From the NCBI GenBank assembly GCA_030248215.1, contig JASANG010003623.1:124001-188000 (forward strand): a DNA stretch of 64,000 nucleotides. The letters run 5' to 3'. A program made the position numbers and the translations under genes. Below, piece by piece: positions 48,291 to 59,299 of the stretch. The notes beneath the pieces were generated by a model that made no database searches, was not told the DNA's origin, and was given only the letters and a program-made list of their open reading frames with translations. Origin of the DNA: Enoplolaimus lenunculus. Taxonomy: Eukaryota; Nematoda; Enoplea; Enoplida; Thoracostomopsidae. The number at the start of each line of letters is the position of its first letter. Position 1 is the first letter of the stretch.

Positions 48291-48822
48291 AATACTGTTC
48301 CTAGAATCTGTGCACAATTTGTTCAGGTAACAAATTTTGCATTAATGCAAAATTTATAAAATCAATTTTCTAATGTCTTACGCACCACGCACATTTTCTT
48401 TCATGTGCATCTTATGAAATAGCACACTCCACGACCTGCGAGTTTGTAATCAGACAAAAACCAGACAGTCTGAGCCATCCTGAATAATTTTAACTGCATA
48501 TAAAAGTCGCATCGCTGCTGAGTAAATCAGAAGCGATCCCCTTATGCTCTTGATGATTTTTTTGTATCCCTAAAGTGTCGAATTGTCCACGGACTTGGCC
48601 GAAAACCTATCAAAAAACCACACATTTGAATGTAAACTTTATAGAAACTCGGAGGTATACAACAAAGAATTCCTGATCGGCTAAAATAATTTTGAATAAA
48701 TCAAAAGAATAGTCTTTTTTTGGCAGAACCAAGAAATTATTTTGTGCAGATGCAAGACTCGACGGGACGTGGTACCCACAAAATTGGAGGTACAAACAAA
48801 CTCGCTACGAAAAATATACAAA

Positions 48823-49010
48823 ATGTTACTACAAGGGGCGTAACAGTAGATTAAGAGTTTTCCTAAGCCTAAGCCTAAGCGTTGCAAAAATATGTTTCTA
48901 AACTAAGCCTAAAACTAAACCTAAGCAAAAAATACAATCTAGAATCTAAAACTACTCTTTTATGGACCCACCAGAAACCTGGACGCCCCTTAAAGTAACA
49001 TGGGCGAATG
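48823..49010. mobile_element. TTAGGC-carrying MITE, family A
   Basis: Left ATGTTACTACAAGGGGCGTA and right ACGCCCCTTAAAGTAACATG are inverted. Interior: cctaagcctaagcctaagcg followed by decayed units. The 'ccaccagaaacc' block before the right TIR also occurs in the 11048 copy. Confidence 0.75.
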
Positions 49011-49113
49011 AATTGCAAGTTTGAAAATGTAAAAGACCCATTATTAAAGACGTTTTTAGCTTCAGACATAATGTATCAAATTCAAAACTGTACCAAAGCC
49101 GCATTCAATTTTA

Positions 49114-49269
49114 GGCCCATGTATAGAACAGGGCCGGATCGTTTTCCGGATGGGCTATAACAGAGTCCGTTTAAGCTTTAGACTAATTTTTGTTGCTTAG
49201 GCTTAGGCTTAGGTTTTGGCTTAGGAATATGCTTATACTACTGTTCCGGCCCAGTTCTATACATGGGCC
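49114..49269. mobile_element. TTAGGC-carrying MITE, family A, perfect 8-bp TSD
   Basis: TIRs GGCCCATGTATAGAACAGGG / GGCCCATGTATAGAACTGGG. The TSD is caatttta at 49106-49113 and 49270-49277. Interior: gcttaggcttaggcttagg plus variants. The shortest, least decayed copy, and a good reference for the family. Confidence 0.92.
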
Positions 49270-50589
49270 CAATTTTATATGCGCGCATTGTCGATGTTAA
49301 CATTTTGGAAACAACGTTTATATAAGTCTTAAAAAATTCCCAAGGATTCGTTTCTTGTGCTACAAACCGAAAAAATACATAGAAATTCGTGGACAAAAAT
49401 CTCAAACGTGAGTTTACCCCTGAATCTTTGGCTACGTCCTTGTATACGTGAACTAATTGTTCTGACTTTTGTTTATGGAACACAATGATAAATGTGCAGT
49501 GAAAACAAGTGTAATATTGCGAACCAAAAACAATGTATATATAAATGCACAATACGATATTAAAAACCTAACTTAAAGCGAGGCTTATTGGGGCTCACAA
49601 TGTTGCATATAGCATTATTCAGCAAGACCCACTTTAAAAATGACATAAGGTATTTTAAGTTTTATCGGGGTGATGATAACGAAAGTTAACGTATAAGGTT
49701 GTAAGTACCACGAAGAGCTGTGTGCAATGATCGACCGAGAAATGAAGCTACGCGGGGCACTTTTAATACAATTTTTTTAGCTATTTTTTACCATTACATT
49801 TATTAAACTTTGTGTCATTTAGCCGAATTGGTTAAAAAATAATTTGATCAAAGGTTGCGAATTAGTGATAAATCGACACAAAAATATTTCACGCCTCCTT
49901 CGCAGTTCAATAATGTAAAATAATGTCTATTGAAGCAAAGGTTAATAGATCTAAGGTTTTGCTGAAACTCACAAATAAGTCTAGTCCTTGCATAAACGCG
50001 AGGTGTACAAGAGTTGATATATTTTAACTGAAATACCAGTTATATCTGATACCGTGAGCGCCAACTTTAAACGCGGTTCTGTGTTAAATCACAATTATAG
50101 CAGATACTGATAATAAATTTAATTGCACTGCGTTTAAAATTGCGGACTGAATAAAACTTTGCCGATGTTGGCCAAATTAGTATAAAGTTCAAATCTAAAG
50201 GAAACTTCAATTATACGGACTTTCCTCGTGTAATTTAGTCATACCCGATTTTATTGCAATCATGTAATCAGCAAGTTTTACTCGCTTTACTGCAATAAGC
50301 GCATATGGTTGACAGCCGGGGTACAACCGGAGGGCGTCGTAGTGTTCCAGCTCCGGCAAGAAATCGATCTTCGGCTCCGTTCCGCATAGATTTTTTATCA
50401 GTGGTTTCGGCAATTATAGGTAAATCAAATTTGTCTTATAATAAAAATTGCGTATTTCAATTCAATGAGCATTTAACTGTAAGCTTTAGGCACCTTATGA
50501 AGCTTAATCTAGCTCGCTTATCATAAAAGTAAACCAGAAACCAAATTTAGATAAAACTTTTAATAATTTATTTTTAAAATTAGCAACTA

Positions 50590-50756
50590 TTGTATATATA
50601 TATACACTTCCTCCCACATTTAATGTTACATCTTAGACTTAGACTCAGGCAAAGATTTAGGGCCTTTGCCTGTAGCCTATTAAGCCTTCACCTAAGCATA
50701 AGCCAAAGTTTGGAGCCTAAGTCTATACCTAAGCCAGCAGTGGAAAGTGTATAAGA
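50590..50756. mobile_element. TTAGGC-carrying MITE, family B (probable)
   Basis: Left ATACACTTCCTCCCAC, right (reverse complement) GGCTCTTATACACTTTCCAC. Interior has decayed cttagac, cctaagc and gcctaag units. Confidence 0.5.
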
Positions 50757-51024
50757 GCCAGGATAGCTAATTCAAAATTTCTTCTACTGATTTTTCTTCA
50801 CAACCGGTATTCTTCACCTCCAGCATGCTATGGCTTATTTTTTGGAGTTGTTTTCAACATTTTAGCTATGGCATCAACACAACGGCTGTGTCAAGACGCG
50901 ACAGGTTTCTTTTAAAATCAGTGTCGTCCTTAAATTCGTAATACAAATGGTCAATAACTTACAAGCAAGACTTACTTTTCCACTATTGCCTCTAATTTTT
51001 CAAGCTTTACATGCTTTTTTGTAA

Positions 51025-51150
51025 CTACCGTAGTGCCCCGAATAAAAGAGGGGAGGGACTGATGTTTATTTGACTTCTCCAAAGGGTACTACCCTGCTAT
51101 TCGGTTACGGACTGTTATTGATTTTCAACCCGCCCTCCGCCACCCTTCGT
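51025..51150. mobile_element. Half copy of the TA-flanked MITE
   Basis: 'ctaccgtagtgccccgaata' then gactgatgtttatttgactt and 'cccgccctccgccaccc', colinear with 61425-61540. The right half is absent. Confidence 0.65.
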
Positions 51151-52203
51151 TTTACTGATAACAATATTGACAAAGCATGGGTTAATACTCCTTTCTCACA
51201 AAATATTTCAAACTTTATTGACTAAGAAACCGTGTCATAAAATCAAGCGCTATTTGAAATACTGTTGTTTTTGTTTCAAACAGCATCTTTCAAAACGCTT
51301 TTTTATAAATGGATAAATTTTATAATAAGCTAGCGTAGCTAAACGCTAAACGCTTTGTAGAGTTTGCCAAAACGCTATATTGTCCCCATAAATGCTGTGG
51401 TATTTTGGAAATTATTCCTAACCGTTACAAGTCATCGGGTTTCACAACATCTACATCAACACAATTGACCATTGTTAGGGTGCTCATGACGCGTACAGCT
51501 GTTCTTTAACCAGAATACAGTAGTACATTAGCACAATTTCAATTAAACTTATAATTTATTAAGCTGAAATATCGATTCGTTGACTAGTTAACCACATCAC
51601 AACATATATATGCGATAGTTTATTCATGCATTTAAAACTACTTGCGAAATATTGACGTTTTAAAAAGGTTAGTCTTAGCATAGCGGAAGCTTACAATTTA
51701 TTTAATTTAATGGTAGTTCCGACGATCCCGCAACTGATCCGCTGACCAGGTCTGCTTACAAGGTTAAAGTTTTGTAGTGGAATTATGGATTTTGCCCCTG
51801 CTTCGGTTTAGGGTAAAATCATGTGTAATTTGACCACGATATTCTGACCAAAATATTGTTTCAAGTTTTAACCAAATGGTCCAATTATGAAAAAACAGAT
51901 GTAAAGTATAACTAGCGTAGTACCCAAAATGCTTAGTCGGCTGCGGTTGACTTGTTCCCAACCGCAATAACTAGTCTAAAAACGATTTTGGTTTGAAAAT
52001 ATAATTTTTGGTATTAACTCCATTATTGATCATATGTGGCTGAAATAACAAACATAAAATTAGCTCGTCAAGACGGTTCACACTTCACAGTACATCTATT
52101 TTTTAGCTTTTGAGACAAATTTTTTCGATTTTTCGCCGAAATATTTTTACTCGTAATATAGCAAAATGAAATCTCCAGTTCTCGCTGAACAAAGAATGTT
52201 AGT

Positions 52204-52400
52204 TCGACTGTGGTACGTTTTCCTCACTATTTAAGGTGTTAGGGCTTAGCATTAGGCCTAGAATCAGGAGGCTTAGGCTTTGGTATTTGCTTAGACAAAT
52301 GTTTATGATCAGACATAGGTATCGGTGAGTCTTTTTTGAAACGTAAGCCTTAGACAGAGCCCAAGCCGAAATCTGTTGGGGAAAGTGTACGAGGTCCGAC
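52204..52400. mobile_element. TTAGGC-carrying MITE, family B
   Basis: Left GACTGTGGTACGTTTTCCTC; right (reverse complement) GGACCTCGTACACTTTCCCC. Interior: ttaggcct, gcttaggctttgg and decayed units. It ends about 175 bp before the charged-protein ORF. Confidence 0.55.
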
Positions 52401-52573
52401 AATTATATTCATTATTTCGAAACGTTTAAAAGGCATGAACTTTTCGTGTTTAATTTGATGCTAACAGAAAGTGATTGAAGACAATCATCAGCAAATTTTA
52501 AGTTTTACACCTTGTCACATTGTTAGCGCTAGACATTTCAGATCTTGGCAAGGAAACCGCATAAAAGAGACAG

Positions 52574-54331
52574 ATGCACACCAAAAAAACAACATTAGAT
52601 TCTTGGCGATCAAGCAAACACGATGAAAGCGGTTTCAGAAAAGATAAACATGGTAGACGAAGACCTTCAAAACGAGGCCAAGAGCATGGAAAACAAATTC
52701 GCTCAAAACAACGAAAAAATTCAGCGCACAAAAAGCGATCTAGAACGTCTACCCAATCCTCAAAAACTGGTACATTCGAGCAACGAAACTCGCACCAAAG
52801 ACACAAATCACATCTCGATAAGAAAAAGTCAAAATCGAGTGAAAAACATCATCAACATGAACGAAAACGAAGACACAAAATAGAAATTGCCACAGGTCCA
52901 ACAGTACAGACAAAGCGGAGGCGATCATTGGATGATGACGGTTCACAGGCTCGGCTGCATCGTAGATTGTCCGAAGTGCCCATAAACATGCCAGAAGAAA
53001 ACCGAAAACTCGCCGGGCCGCACAAACTGAGCAGAGGAAAATTATGGTCAACACTACGCAAAGATCATAACAGACTAAGCCAACCAAAGCCAGTAGCACT
53101 TTTGCCGAAAGAAAGCAGAACATCTCTTCAACAACCGCTCAAAAAACGGCGATCGGTGCTCGAGAAAGTGAAGGACAAATTTCAACCAACTACAAAACCG
53201 AAATACGACCAAAAACAACATCAAAGATACGATCAAAAACAACAACAAAAATATAATGAAAATCGAACAAAACGCCGATTGTCGAAGCACGAGCAGAAGT
53301 TGGAAATGATCCATGCCCGCGATCAAAGCAAAGCAAAAGCAACCGGATTACGTATCGCTGAACGTGGTATGGGAATTCTCGAGAAGGGCGCTGACACACT
53401 GTTTTCGAAAGAAGATCGTGATATCGAACGGCGAAGAATTGATTTAGACACAAAACATGTTGAAATCCAACAGAAGCTTGCTGAGATTGAACTTGCGAAA
53501 ACGCGTGGGCTAATCGTCAAAGATCAGCATAAAATACCGAGCGAAGAAAAGAACGGAAACCGGAGAAAAAGGGAGCAATACTGTGCTGATAAACAAGAAA
53601 AGCGCGAAGCTCGAAAACTACAAATTGCGAGAGAACGTGGGCTAAACGTCAGCGACCAGTATGAAATATCAAGTGAAGAACATGAGGGAAACGACGAGTC
53701 ATACTTTCCTGATAAAAAGGAATTTCGTCGAGATCATGCGAACAGGTACCCTTTGACCGTCAAAAATCAGCATGAAATGTCAAGCGAAGAAAAGAACAGA
53801 AACGAGAGAATAACAGAGCAGCCATATTTCGCTGATGAACAAGAAATACACGAAGGTCAAAAAGTTGAGTTACAAGAAGGACGTGAACTCCAACACAACG
53901 TTTTGATCACCAAAGACCAGTATGAAGAGTCAAGCGAGCAAAAGAAGAAACAGACAGAGCCATACTTTACTGCAGACAAAAAGGAAATATATCAAGATGA
54001 GGATAATGGGTTTGATGAAGAAGCTTCGCCCTACGATTTCAACAACACTGTAGCGCAATCTGAAGAGCAATTGGAGCAAACCGAAATGTTTGATGGCTAT
54101 GTTAGTCAAAATCGCGATTTCGAAACGGACAATATGCAATGGGAGCCGAGTGACGTTCCCGTAGGTGAAACAACGGAAAACTATTACAACAATAACGAGT
54201 TGCAGCAAAAACCAAATCAATACAAAACCGATGAGAGGTTTGAACAAAACAACAAAAATTTCTTGAATGAAAATGAGGAAGCAGCAGTCGAGGATTTGGA
54301 GTCGAAGCCGCAAGAAAATGACGATTTCTAA
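52574..54331 (+). CDS. Intronless 585-residue charged repeat protein (unknown function)
   Basis: The ATG is preceded in frame by TAA nine bases upstream; the sequence just before it (agacag) could also be a splice acceptor. The N-terminal 200 residues are extremely Lys/Arg/His/Ser-rich (for example HHQHERKRRHK), suggesting a nuclear or nucleic-acid-binding protein. Residues about 225-310 look coiled-coil (SKHEQKLEMIHARDQSKAK, ERRRIDLDTKHVEIQQKL). Four imperfect repeats of about 40 residues start near 311, 356, 394 and 443, each with a 'V/I-K-D/N-Q-H/Y-E-x-SSEE' core and a later 'EQPYFADKQEI'-like core. The C-terminal 100 residues are acidic and Asn/Gln-rich. After TAA at 54329-54331 the same frame stays open 46 codons (YESGDRSNEPLESDLQLQKM ... 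KELSDS) to TAA at 54470-54472. No homologue recognised; likely lineage-specific. Confidence 0.65.
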   Translation: MHTKKTTLDSWRSSKHDESGFRKDKHGRRRPSKRGQEHGKQIRSKQRKNSAHKKRSRTSTQSSKTGTFEQRNSHQRHKSHLDKKKSKSSEKHHQHERKRRHKIEIATGPTVQTKRRRSLDDDGSQARLHRRLSEVPINMPEENRKLAGPHKLSRGKLWSTLRKDHNRLSQPKPVALLPKESRTSLQQPLKKRRSVLEKVKDKFQPTTKPKYDQKQHQRYDQKQQQKYNENRTKRRLSKHEQKLEMIHARDQSKAKATGLRIAERGMGILEKGADTLFSKEDRDIERRRIDLDTKHVEIQQKLAEIELAKTRGLIVKDQHKIPSEEKNGNRRKREQYCADKQEKREARKLQIARERGLNVSDQYEISSEEHEGNDESYFPDKKEFRRDHANRYPLTVKNQHEMSSEEKNRNERITEQPYFADEQEIHEGQKVELQEGRELQHNVLITKDQYEESSEQKKKQTEPYFTADKKEIYQDEDNGFDEEASPYDFNNTVAQSEEQLEQTEMFDGYVSQNRDFETDNMQWEPSDVPVGETTENYYNNNELQQKPNQYKTDERFEQNNKNFLNENEEAAVEDLESKPQENDDF

Positions 54332-54472
54332 TATGAATCAGGAGACCGATCAAACGAACCTCTGGAGAGCGACCTTCAGCTGCAGAAAATGTTTTCGGAT
54401 GATGCGTTAGGCAACGAGTGCAAACCAAAACGCCAGTTTTATGAAAGACAGAAAGAACTGTCAGATTCCTAA
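54332..54472 (+). other. In-frame coding-like extension behind the TAA of the charged protein
   Basis: Forty-six codons, same frame as the upstream ORF, rich in E, D, K, S and Q like the preceding C-terminus, closed by TAA. It suggests a recent nonsense mutation, an assembly error, or stop readthrough (context TTC TAA TAT). Confidence 0.5.
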
Positions 54473-55212
54473 TGACAAACTGTTACCCAACATTAATAGC
54501 TGGATTTGCAGCACAAAATTTGAAGGTTTAATACCCAATGATTTTGCTTTGTTGTTCTGATATAAGTATTAAAGCAAATTTAGGTTGGTCGGCTTGGGAT
54601 ACGAAATCGCATAAACATTTCAATATTGGAATGTCTACTGGACCTGGTTACTAAGCTTCATATTATTCCTTGCATCTACAGGCGTTGTTACATTTCATTC
54701 TGCCGTATTGACAACACAGTTGCATGCTGTCTGAAGTCTTACTAAGGTCTGCTTTAGTTTTTGGTTAATCACTTGACTTACTTAAGTGCTTAACCTTTTG
54801 GACAAAACCAAATGGACGTTTCCAATTTTATGCCATTAGCACAATGAGGAATGTCTAAAAGAACGTTACTTGCTGCATAAATTAGGTACGTTAAGCCTCA
54901 GACTTGATGATGCCAAGCGTAGTAAGAATTTAGTTTTCGTTTGGTAAAATACGTTCCGTAACTTAAGGGTTTACTAAACATAAGGTTCGCTTTTAGAAAC
55001 GAAAAATGGTTAAGCAAATGTTAAAGCAAACTCTTAAGTTTGAGAAGTATTACTTAAAATTTTAGAAACCCAGCCAATTTCAAACAGAACTCTTCGGTGT
55101 TTTGCATAAGCTGGTTTCTTGCTACAGATGCACTTCAGTTACACACTGTTATATATGGGAATCAATTTTAAAGCTCCGTTCTTCGGTTTGTTACATCTCA
55201 TCAATATTACGG

Positions 55213-55382
55213 TCAGGCAACGTAACCATCTCACCTAGCTAGGAGGCAAAAAAAATTGTCAAGAGTGGCATACAAGGATTTTCGCTGAGTTACAAGCTAG
55301 GTTAAAAATTTCCTAGGCTTACCAAATTTTTTTGAGGGGAGTGGGCTGTGCACCCCTGTCTTCCCATGCCTACGGTCTTGAT
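55213..55382. mobile_element. CAGGCCCGTAGCC-family relic
   Basis: 'gtcaggcaacgtaaccatct' at the left; 'gttaaaaatttcctaggc' inside; 'catgcctacggtctt' at the right. Diverged. Similar decayed pieces are at 38440-38585 and 62920-63100. Confidence 0.5.
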
Positions 55383-56040
55383 TAGAGTGCAATCAATTTA
55401 AGCAAACGCTAGAAAATCTAAAACAGTTATGGCATCGCTTTCCACGAAAGTCTATGAAGTACGTCGAAAGGACGCAAAGTCAATATCTGTATATCGTAGG
55501 CCAAAAACCCGATCCTTCGCAACTAAAGCAGCGTGGACGTAGCCAGACTTTCATTTCAGGAGGACATAAGTTCATTGTAATAGAAATAATTTTTCTGACC
55601 TTGAGGATGTATCAGATTACTTGAAGTCCGTTAAAAGTGCTTTTTTCTTGCTCCCATAAACTTCTTGATGGGATATCTTCTCCCTATCCGTATCCTTGTG
55701 TATGCTCCTGCATATATAGTAGCCACACTGGCTTTCCAGTTGCTATCTTATTGGGTGAGAGACGAACATCATTGTATGGTTCTCTTCTCTCAGCTTTTAT
55801 AAGACAGCGGCCTTTCTCTCAAATGCTCCACGGAGTCGGTGCAATGCTACTGCAGCTTAAAACTGAAAAGAACAACCGTACCCAACCAGGGTTGTTTGGC
55901 CTCATTCGCTCTCGTTCTTGTTCACTTTTTGGTGTGTGGGTTATTGAACAGAGTGAAAATGTTGTTTGTTATGGGTTTTGTAGCATACTGTTAGTGCTGC
56001 AGTTACCGGGGCGAGACGTAGGTGGCACCCTTGAAGCCAT

Positions 56041-56337
56041 GTGTCGTACCCTCTCTATTTGGCTCAAAAAATTTTCGACAGCATAAACGAATTTTATGTT
56101 TACAAAAAATGTTTCATTGCCTTTCGTCTAAAAACCCCACATCGCCTCCTCGTGTGTTTCAAATTCCTGGTTGCAGGCCTGCTTGGTGTTCTACTGTTGT
56201 TTGTATTGTATATTTCCGACAAGGGTCTTTTCGATGTGTTCATGCTATGTCCCCCACTGTACACAACTTACTTTGTTTTGCTGATTTTGTTGTTTGTATT
56301 GTATTGGAATTATTATCAGTCATATAAAAAACTATAG
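56041..56337 (+). CDS. Possible membrane-protein fragment
   Basis: An open frame with ARKIF-like start (QKIFDSINEFYVYKKCF), then hydrophobic LLVCFKFLVAGLLGVLLLF, a short DKGLFDVFMLCPP loop, a second hydrophobic stretch YFVLLILLFVLYW and a basic/aromatic end before TAG. This is the pattern of two membrane helices at the C-terminus of a larger protein. No ATG starts the frame (first codon is GTG; an in-frame TGA lies 9 bases upstream), so it would need an upstream exon; a weak acceptor (cccttgaag) is present. The overlapping frame 55637-56086 is not convincing. Family not recognised; could be chance. Confidence 0.22.
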   Translation: MSYPLYLAQKIFDSINEFYVYKKCFIAFRLKTPHRLLVCFKFLVAGLLGVLLLFVLYISDKGLFDVFMLCPPLYTTYFVLLILLFVLYWNYYQSYKKL

Positions 56338-56920
56338 AGTAACCTAAAGAAGTGATAGATGCCGATGAATGAGAATGTCCTACTACCTGAAATAAGCGTA
56401 TGGTATTGCTGAGCAAAAGTGGACGAAGATTTGCTACAATAAAACTTTGTAACAATTAAGACAGTGAAAATTTCGCAAAGTACTTATGTCGGCATTTTAT
56501 AATTGAGAATCCGTTGATGATGACGCTAGACTTTGTCTAGCTATGATTACATGCTTACAGTTTTGGACAATGAATCATAATCTTTAGCCTAAGCCTAAAT
56601 CCTCACATAATAAGATGCAAAAACTAATCAAAAATTGGCCGGAAGCTTAAGGTTACTGTTTTGCAAGCGCGCAGAAAACCAGTCTGTTCCTTAGCTCAGC
56701 ATTTAGAATATAATTCTAGCACCTGGTTTCGCAGACAAAATGTCGTGTTTGACAAATCAGATGTTGTTGTTAAATTCGTCTATGGCTTGCATCATAAGTC
56801 ACGAACAATGTCGTGCCGTAGTAAATGGTTCTTGCGTTTTAAAGGTGTCCGGACGTTTTTCGCAGGATGTTTATATTTTGTGAGTGATCTTTATCGCCTA
56901 GGATACGGTTTAGGGTGGCG

Positions 56921-57175
56921 CTATGTTGCCGCACGGTGCCTTTCATCGCTATGGTGACCGACGGTTAGGTGACGTAAATCGCCGGACAGCGTTAAAAGTT
57001 TAAAAATTATAGCGCATCTTAAAAATGGCAACTTTTAAAAATGACAATGTTATCCGGCGCGGTTCGTCGCCATATATCACCGTCCATCACCGCGCGTCGC
57101 TCTGCGTCACCATCCGTTACCGTGCGTCACCATACGTCAGCGTCGGTCGCGTTCGATACTGCATGGTGAAATACA
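56921..57175. repeat. Decayed CCGTCAC-rich relic
   Basis: Many ccgtcaccg, gcgtcaccat and ggtgacc fragments resembling the interior of the PIF/Harbinger-like family, with 'tagcgcatct' midway, but without intact TIRs. Confidence 0.4.
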
Positions 57176-58460
57176 GCAATGGACAACGACGTACGGCGAA
57201 CCGACGCCAATGCATGGCCCCACAAGACAAGTATATCGTTACCCTGTGCTTGATTTGTGGAGTAGGCAGCAATTAATTACCATAATCACCAGACGCTAGT
57301 GTATAGTTGTTTGACAGGTATTTGTTGCCGATTTGGGTATTTTCGAACCACACAACATTTATTATTGTCCTCTTCTTAGCGAGGTCGCGTTTAAATGGTT
57401 GTTCGCTCGTTTGCGTATCATTTGCATATGAACGTACAGACATAACTTTGGAATACATGAAAGCACTGAAGAGTTAAGACGCCACAGTATCTTCCTACTG
57501 GACTCTGGCGTTTAAATGGTGTACAGCTCGCCAAGTGATAAACATCCGGGCTTTATGTTAATACCTTGACGGGCGGAACAGTAGTATAAAAGCATGGTTA
57601 TCGAAAGTAACTAAATTTCCCATTATCTGTTGACAAACGTTGCGAGACAGGAAGACAGGTGGACTTACAGAGTTATAGCTTGAGAGGGTCAAAATTAGAC
57701 TTAGGCTTAGGACTGGGTTCATATTTAGGCATACATTTAGGTTTAGTAATTTCTATAGGCCAGAAATGCGGCTAAGACTTAAATATGCAAGCACTTTTCA
57801 ATTAACCTGGGCCGGACACGATGTCCAAATCAGACCGTTTTTGCCTTTTCAGTCACCATGGTTTACTGGCACGTTTTAAAAAATATCGCCAATACTGCAA
57901 ACAAACCTAAAATGGGTATATTTGCCAGTTTGTATCGTTTTTTGTTTGTTTAGAGATGGTTCATTTCGAGTGCATTTTTGGTTATAAACAGTACAATGTG
58001 ATTCATTTGGCTACATAAAGTTCAAATTACTAGATACATACTCTGAGTTACAGCTACCGGCTCAACGGAATAGAACGAATTGTCGAATACATGGATCAGG
58101 TTTCAATTATTTGAAAAAAAACACGTAATACACAGAAGAACAGTATATTCTTGGCTGGGTTTTAGTCTTTTCTTACATTCTTTCAATTATGTTTTATATG
58201 TGGAAACAAAGGCGAATCATGATATAATCGGGTCCCAAGGCTGATTATTTTGCGTCCCTCCGTAAAAGGATTCATAATAAATGGATCGAAATTAAACATG
58301 GTGACGCCCCTTTGAAGGTACGAGCCAGACTATTACCTCATTGTCCTGTTTTGTGATCCGTCCGTGTGTGAAAATCTATTCGACACAAATGTTATGTTTT
58401 TGACTTTGGCTTAATGTTTTCAATTTCTAAGCAATTATAATTTAGGCATCGTTTCAATAA

Positions 58461-58597
58461 GGGTTGCGCTATACTTCTGTTTGTGTCCAGCGCCGTCCGT
58501 CATCCGCATGGTACCGTCCTGACGGACGGCGTCGTACGGGTGACGCACGGCGACGGACGGCGCCGAACGTCGCTGGACGTCAAGTATAACGCAACCC
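58461..58597. mobile_element. PIF/Harbinger-like MITE, short form, TAA TSD
   Basis: GGGTTGCGCTATACTT ... AAGTATAACGCAACCC, flanked by taa on both sides. At 137 bp this is the compact, least expanded form and shows what the ancestral element looked like before minisatellite growth. Confidence 0.88.
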
Positions 58598-59299
58598 TAA
58601 GTTTTCGTTCAGTTTCGTGAGCGAATACAAAACGCATATATAAATAAATTCTGCAAATAAAAGCAAAAAGAAAACGCTTTCTGAAGCTGTTAATTTTTAC
58701 TCCTGTAAATCAAAACTGTTCCTTCATGTTTCGTTCACATTAATACGAAAATGTTATTGCTGCTGTACAATTGTAGCCATCTTTGCTAGTATTATACACG
58801 CATGGAGCCAGGTTTTTCAAGCGTTTCAAGTCTCGGCTAACAGAGGTGACAGTAAAGGTTGAGTTTTTAAGAATTCGCGAGCGAAGGGAGCGGAAAGTTT
58901 GAGATGAAAACATTGCGAGCGAACCGAGTTCGAAGCTAGAGTTAACTTTAGCACTGAATAACTTAGCAACAAATACAAAACGTTTCTTAGTTTGTGGTTT
59001 GGAAATCTAGGCCCCCTATGCTACCTCTGCCTACGCGTATTCCAGTATATGATGCATTTAATGACCTTACATTGGTTTGGGCCATCACTTCTTAAATCTT
59101 GAACGGCCCTCACCAAGTGGGTTAAAGACAATATTTTTGACAATTTTTGGGATTTGCAAATCTGAATCGAAACGTAGAAATTGTTTTTTCATTTATTGTA
59201 CGAAGTGATTGGACGAAAATACAACGCAGAAAAATAAGACAAGTGTATTAATTTTATCGGGTCATGTTATCTATAGAGGCGTGCCTGTTAAGTAAACAC

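Larger units (their letters stand above)
44453..52203. other. Gene-free stretch
   Basis: Contains the elements at 45105, 48078, 48823, 49114, 50590 and 51025. The remaining sequence is AT-rich without coding support on either strand. Confidence 0.5.

Noticed and set aside
52498-54428. Several antisense Leu/Phe/Cys-rich ORFs opposite the charged protein
   Set aside because: Hydrophobic mirror images of a Lys/Glu/Gln-rich coding strand; no start or domain support.
55637-56086. 149-codon ORF overlapping the possible membrane fragment
   Set aside because: Cys/Ser-rich with no motif; frame competes with 56041-56337 and I could not link either to an upstream exon with confidence.
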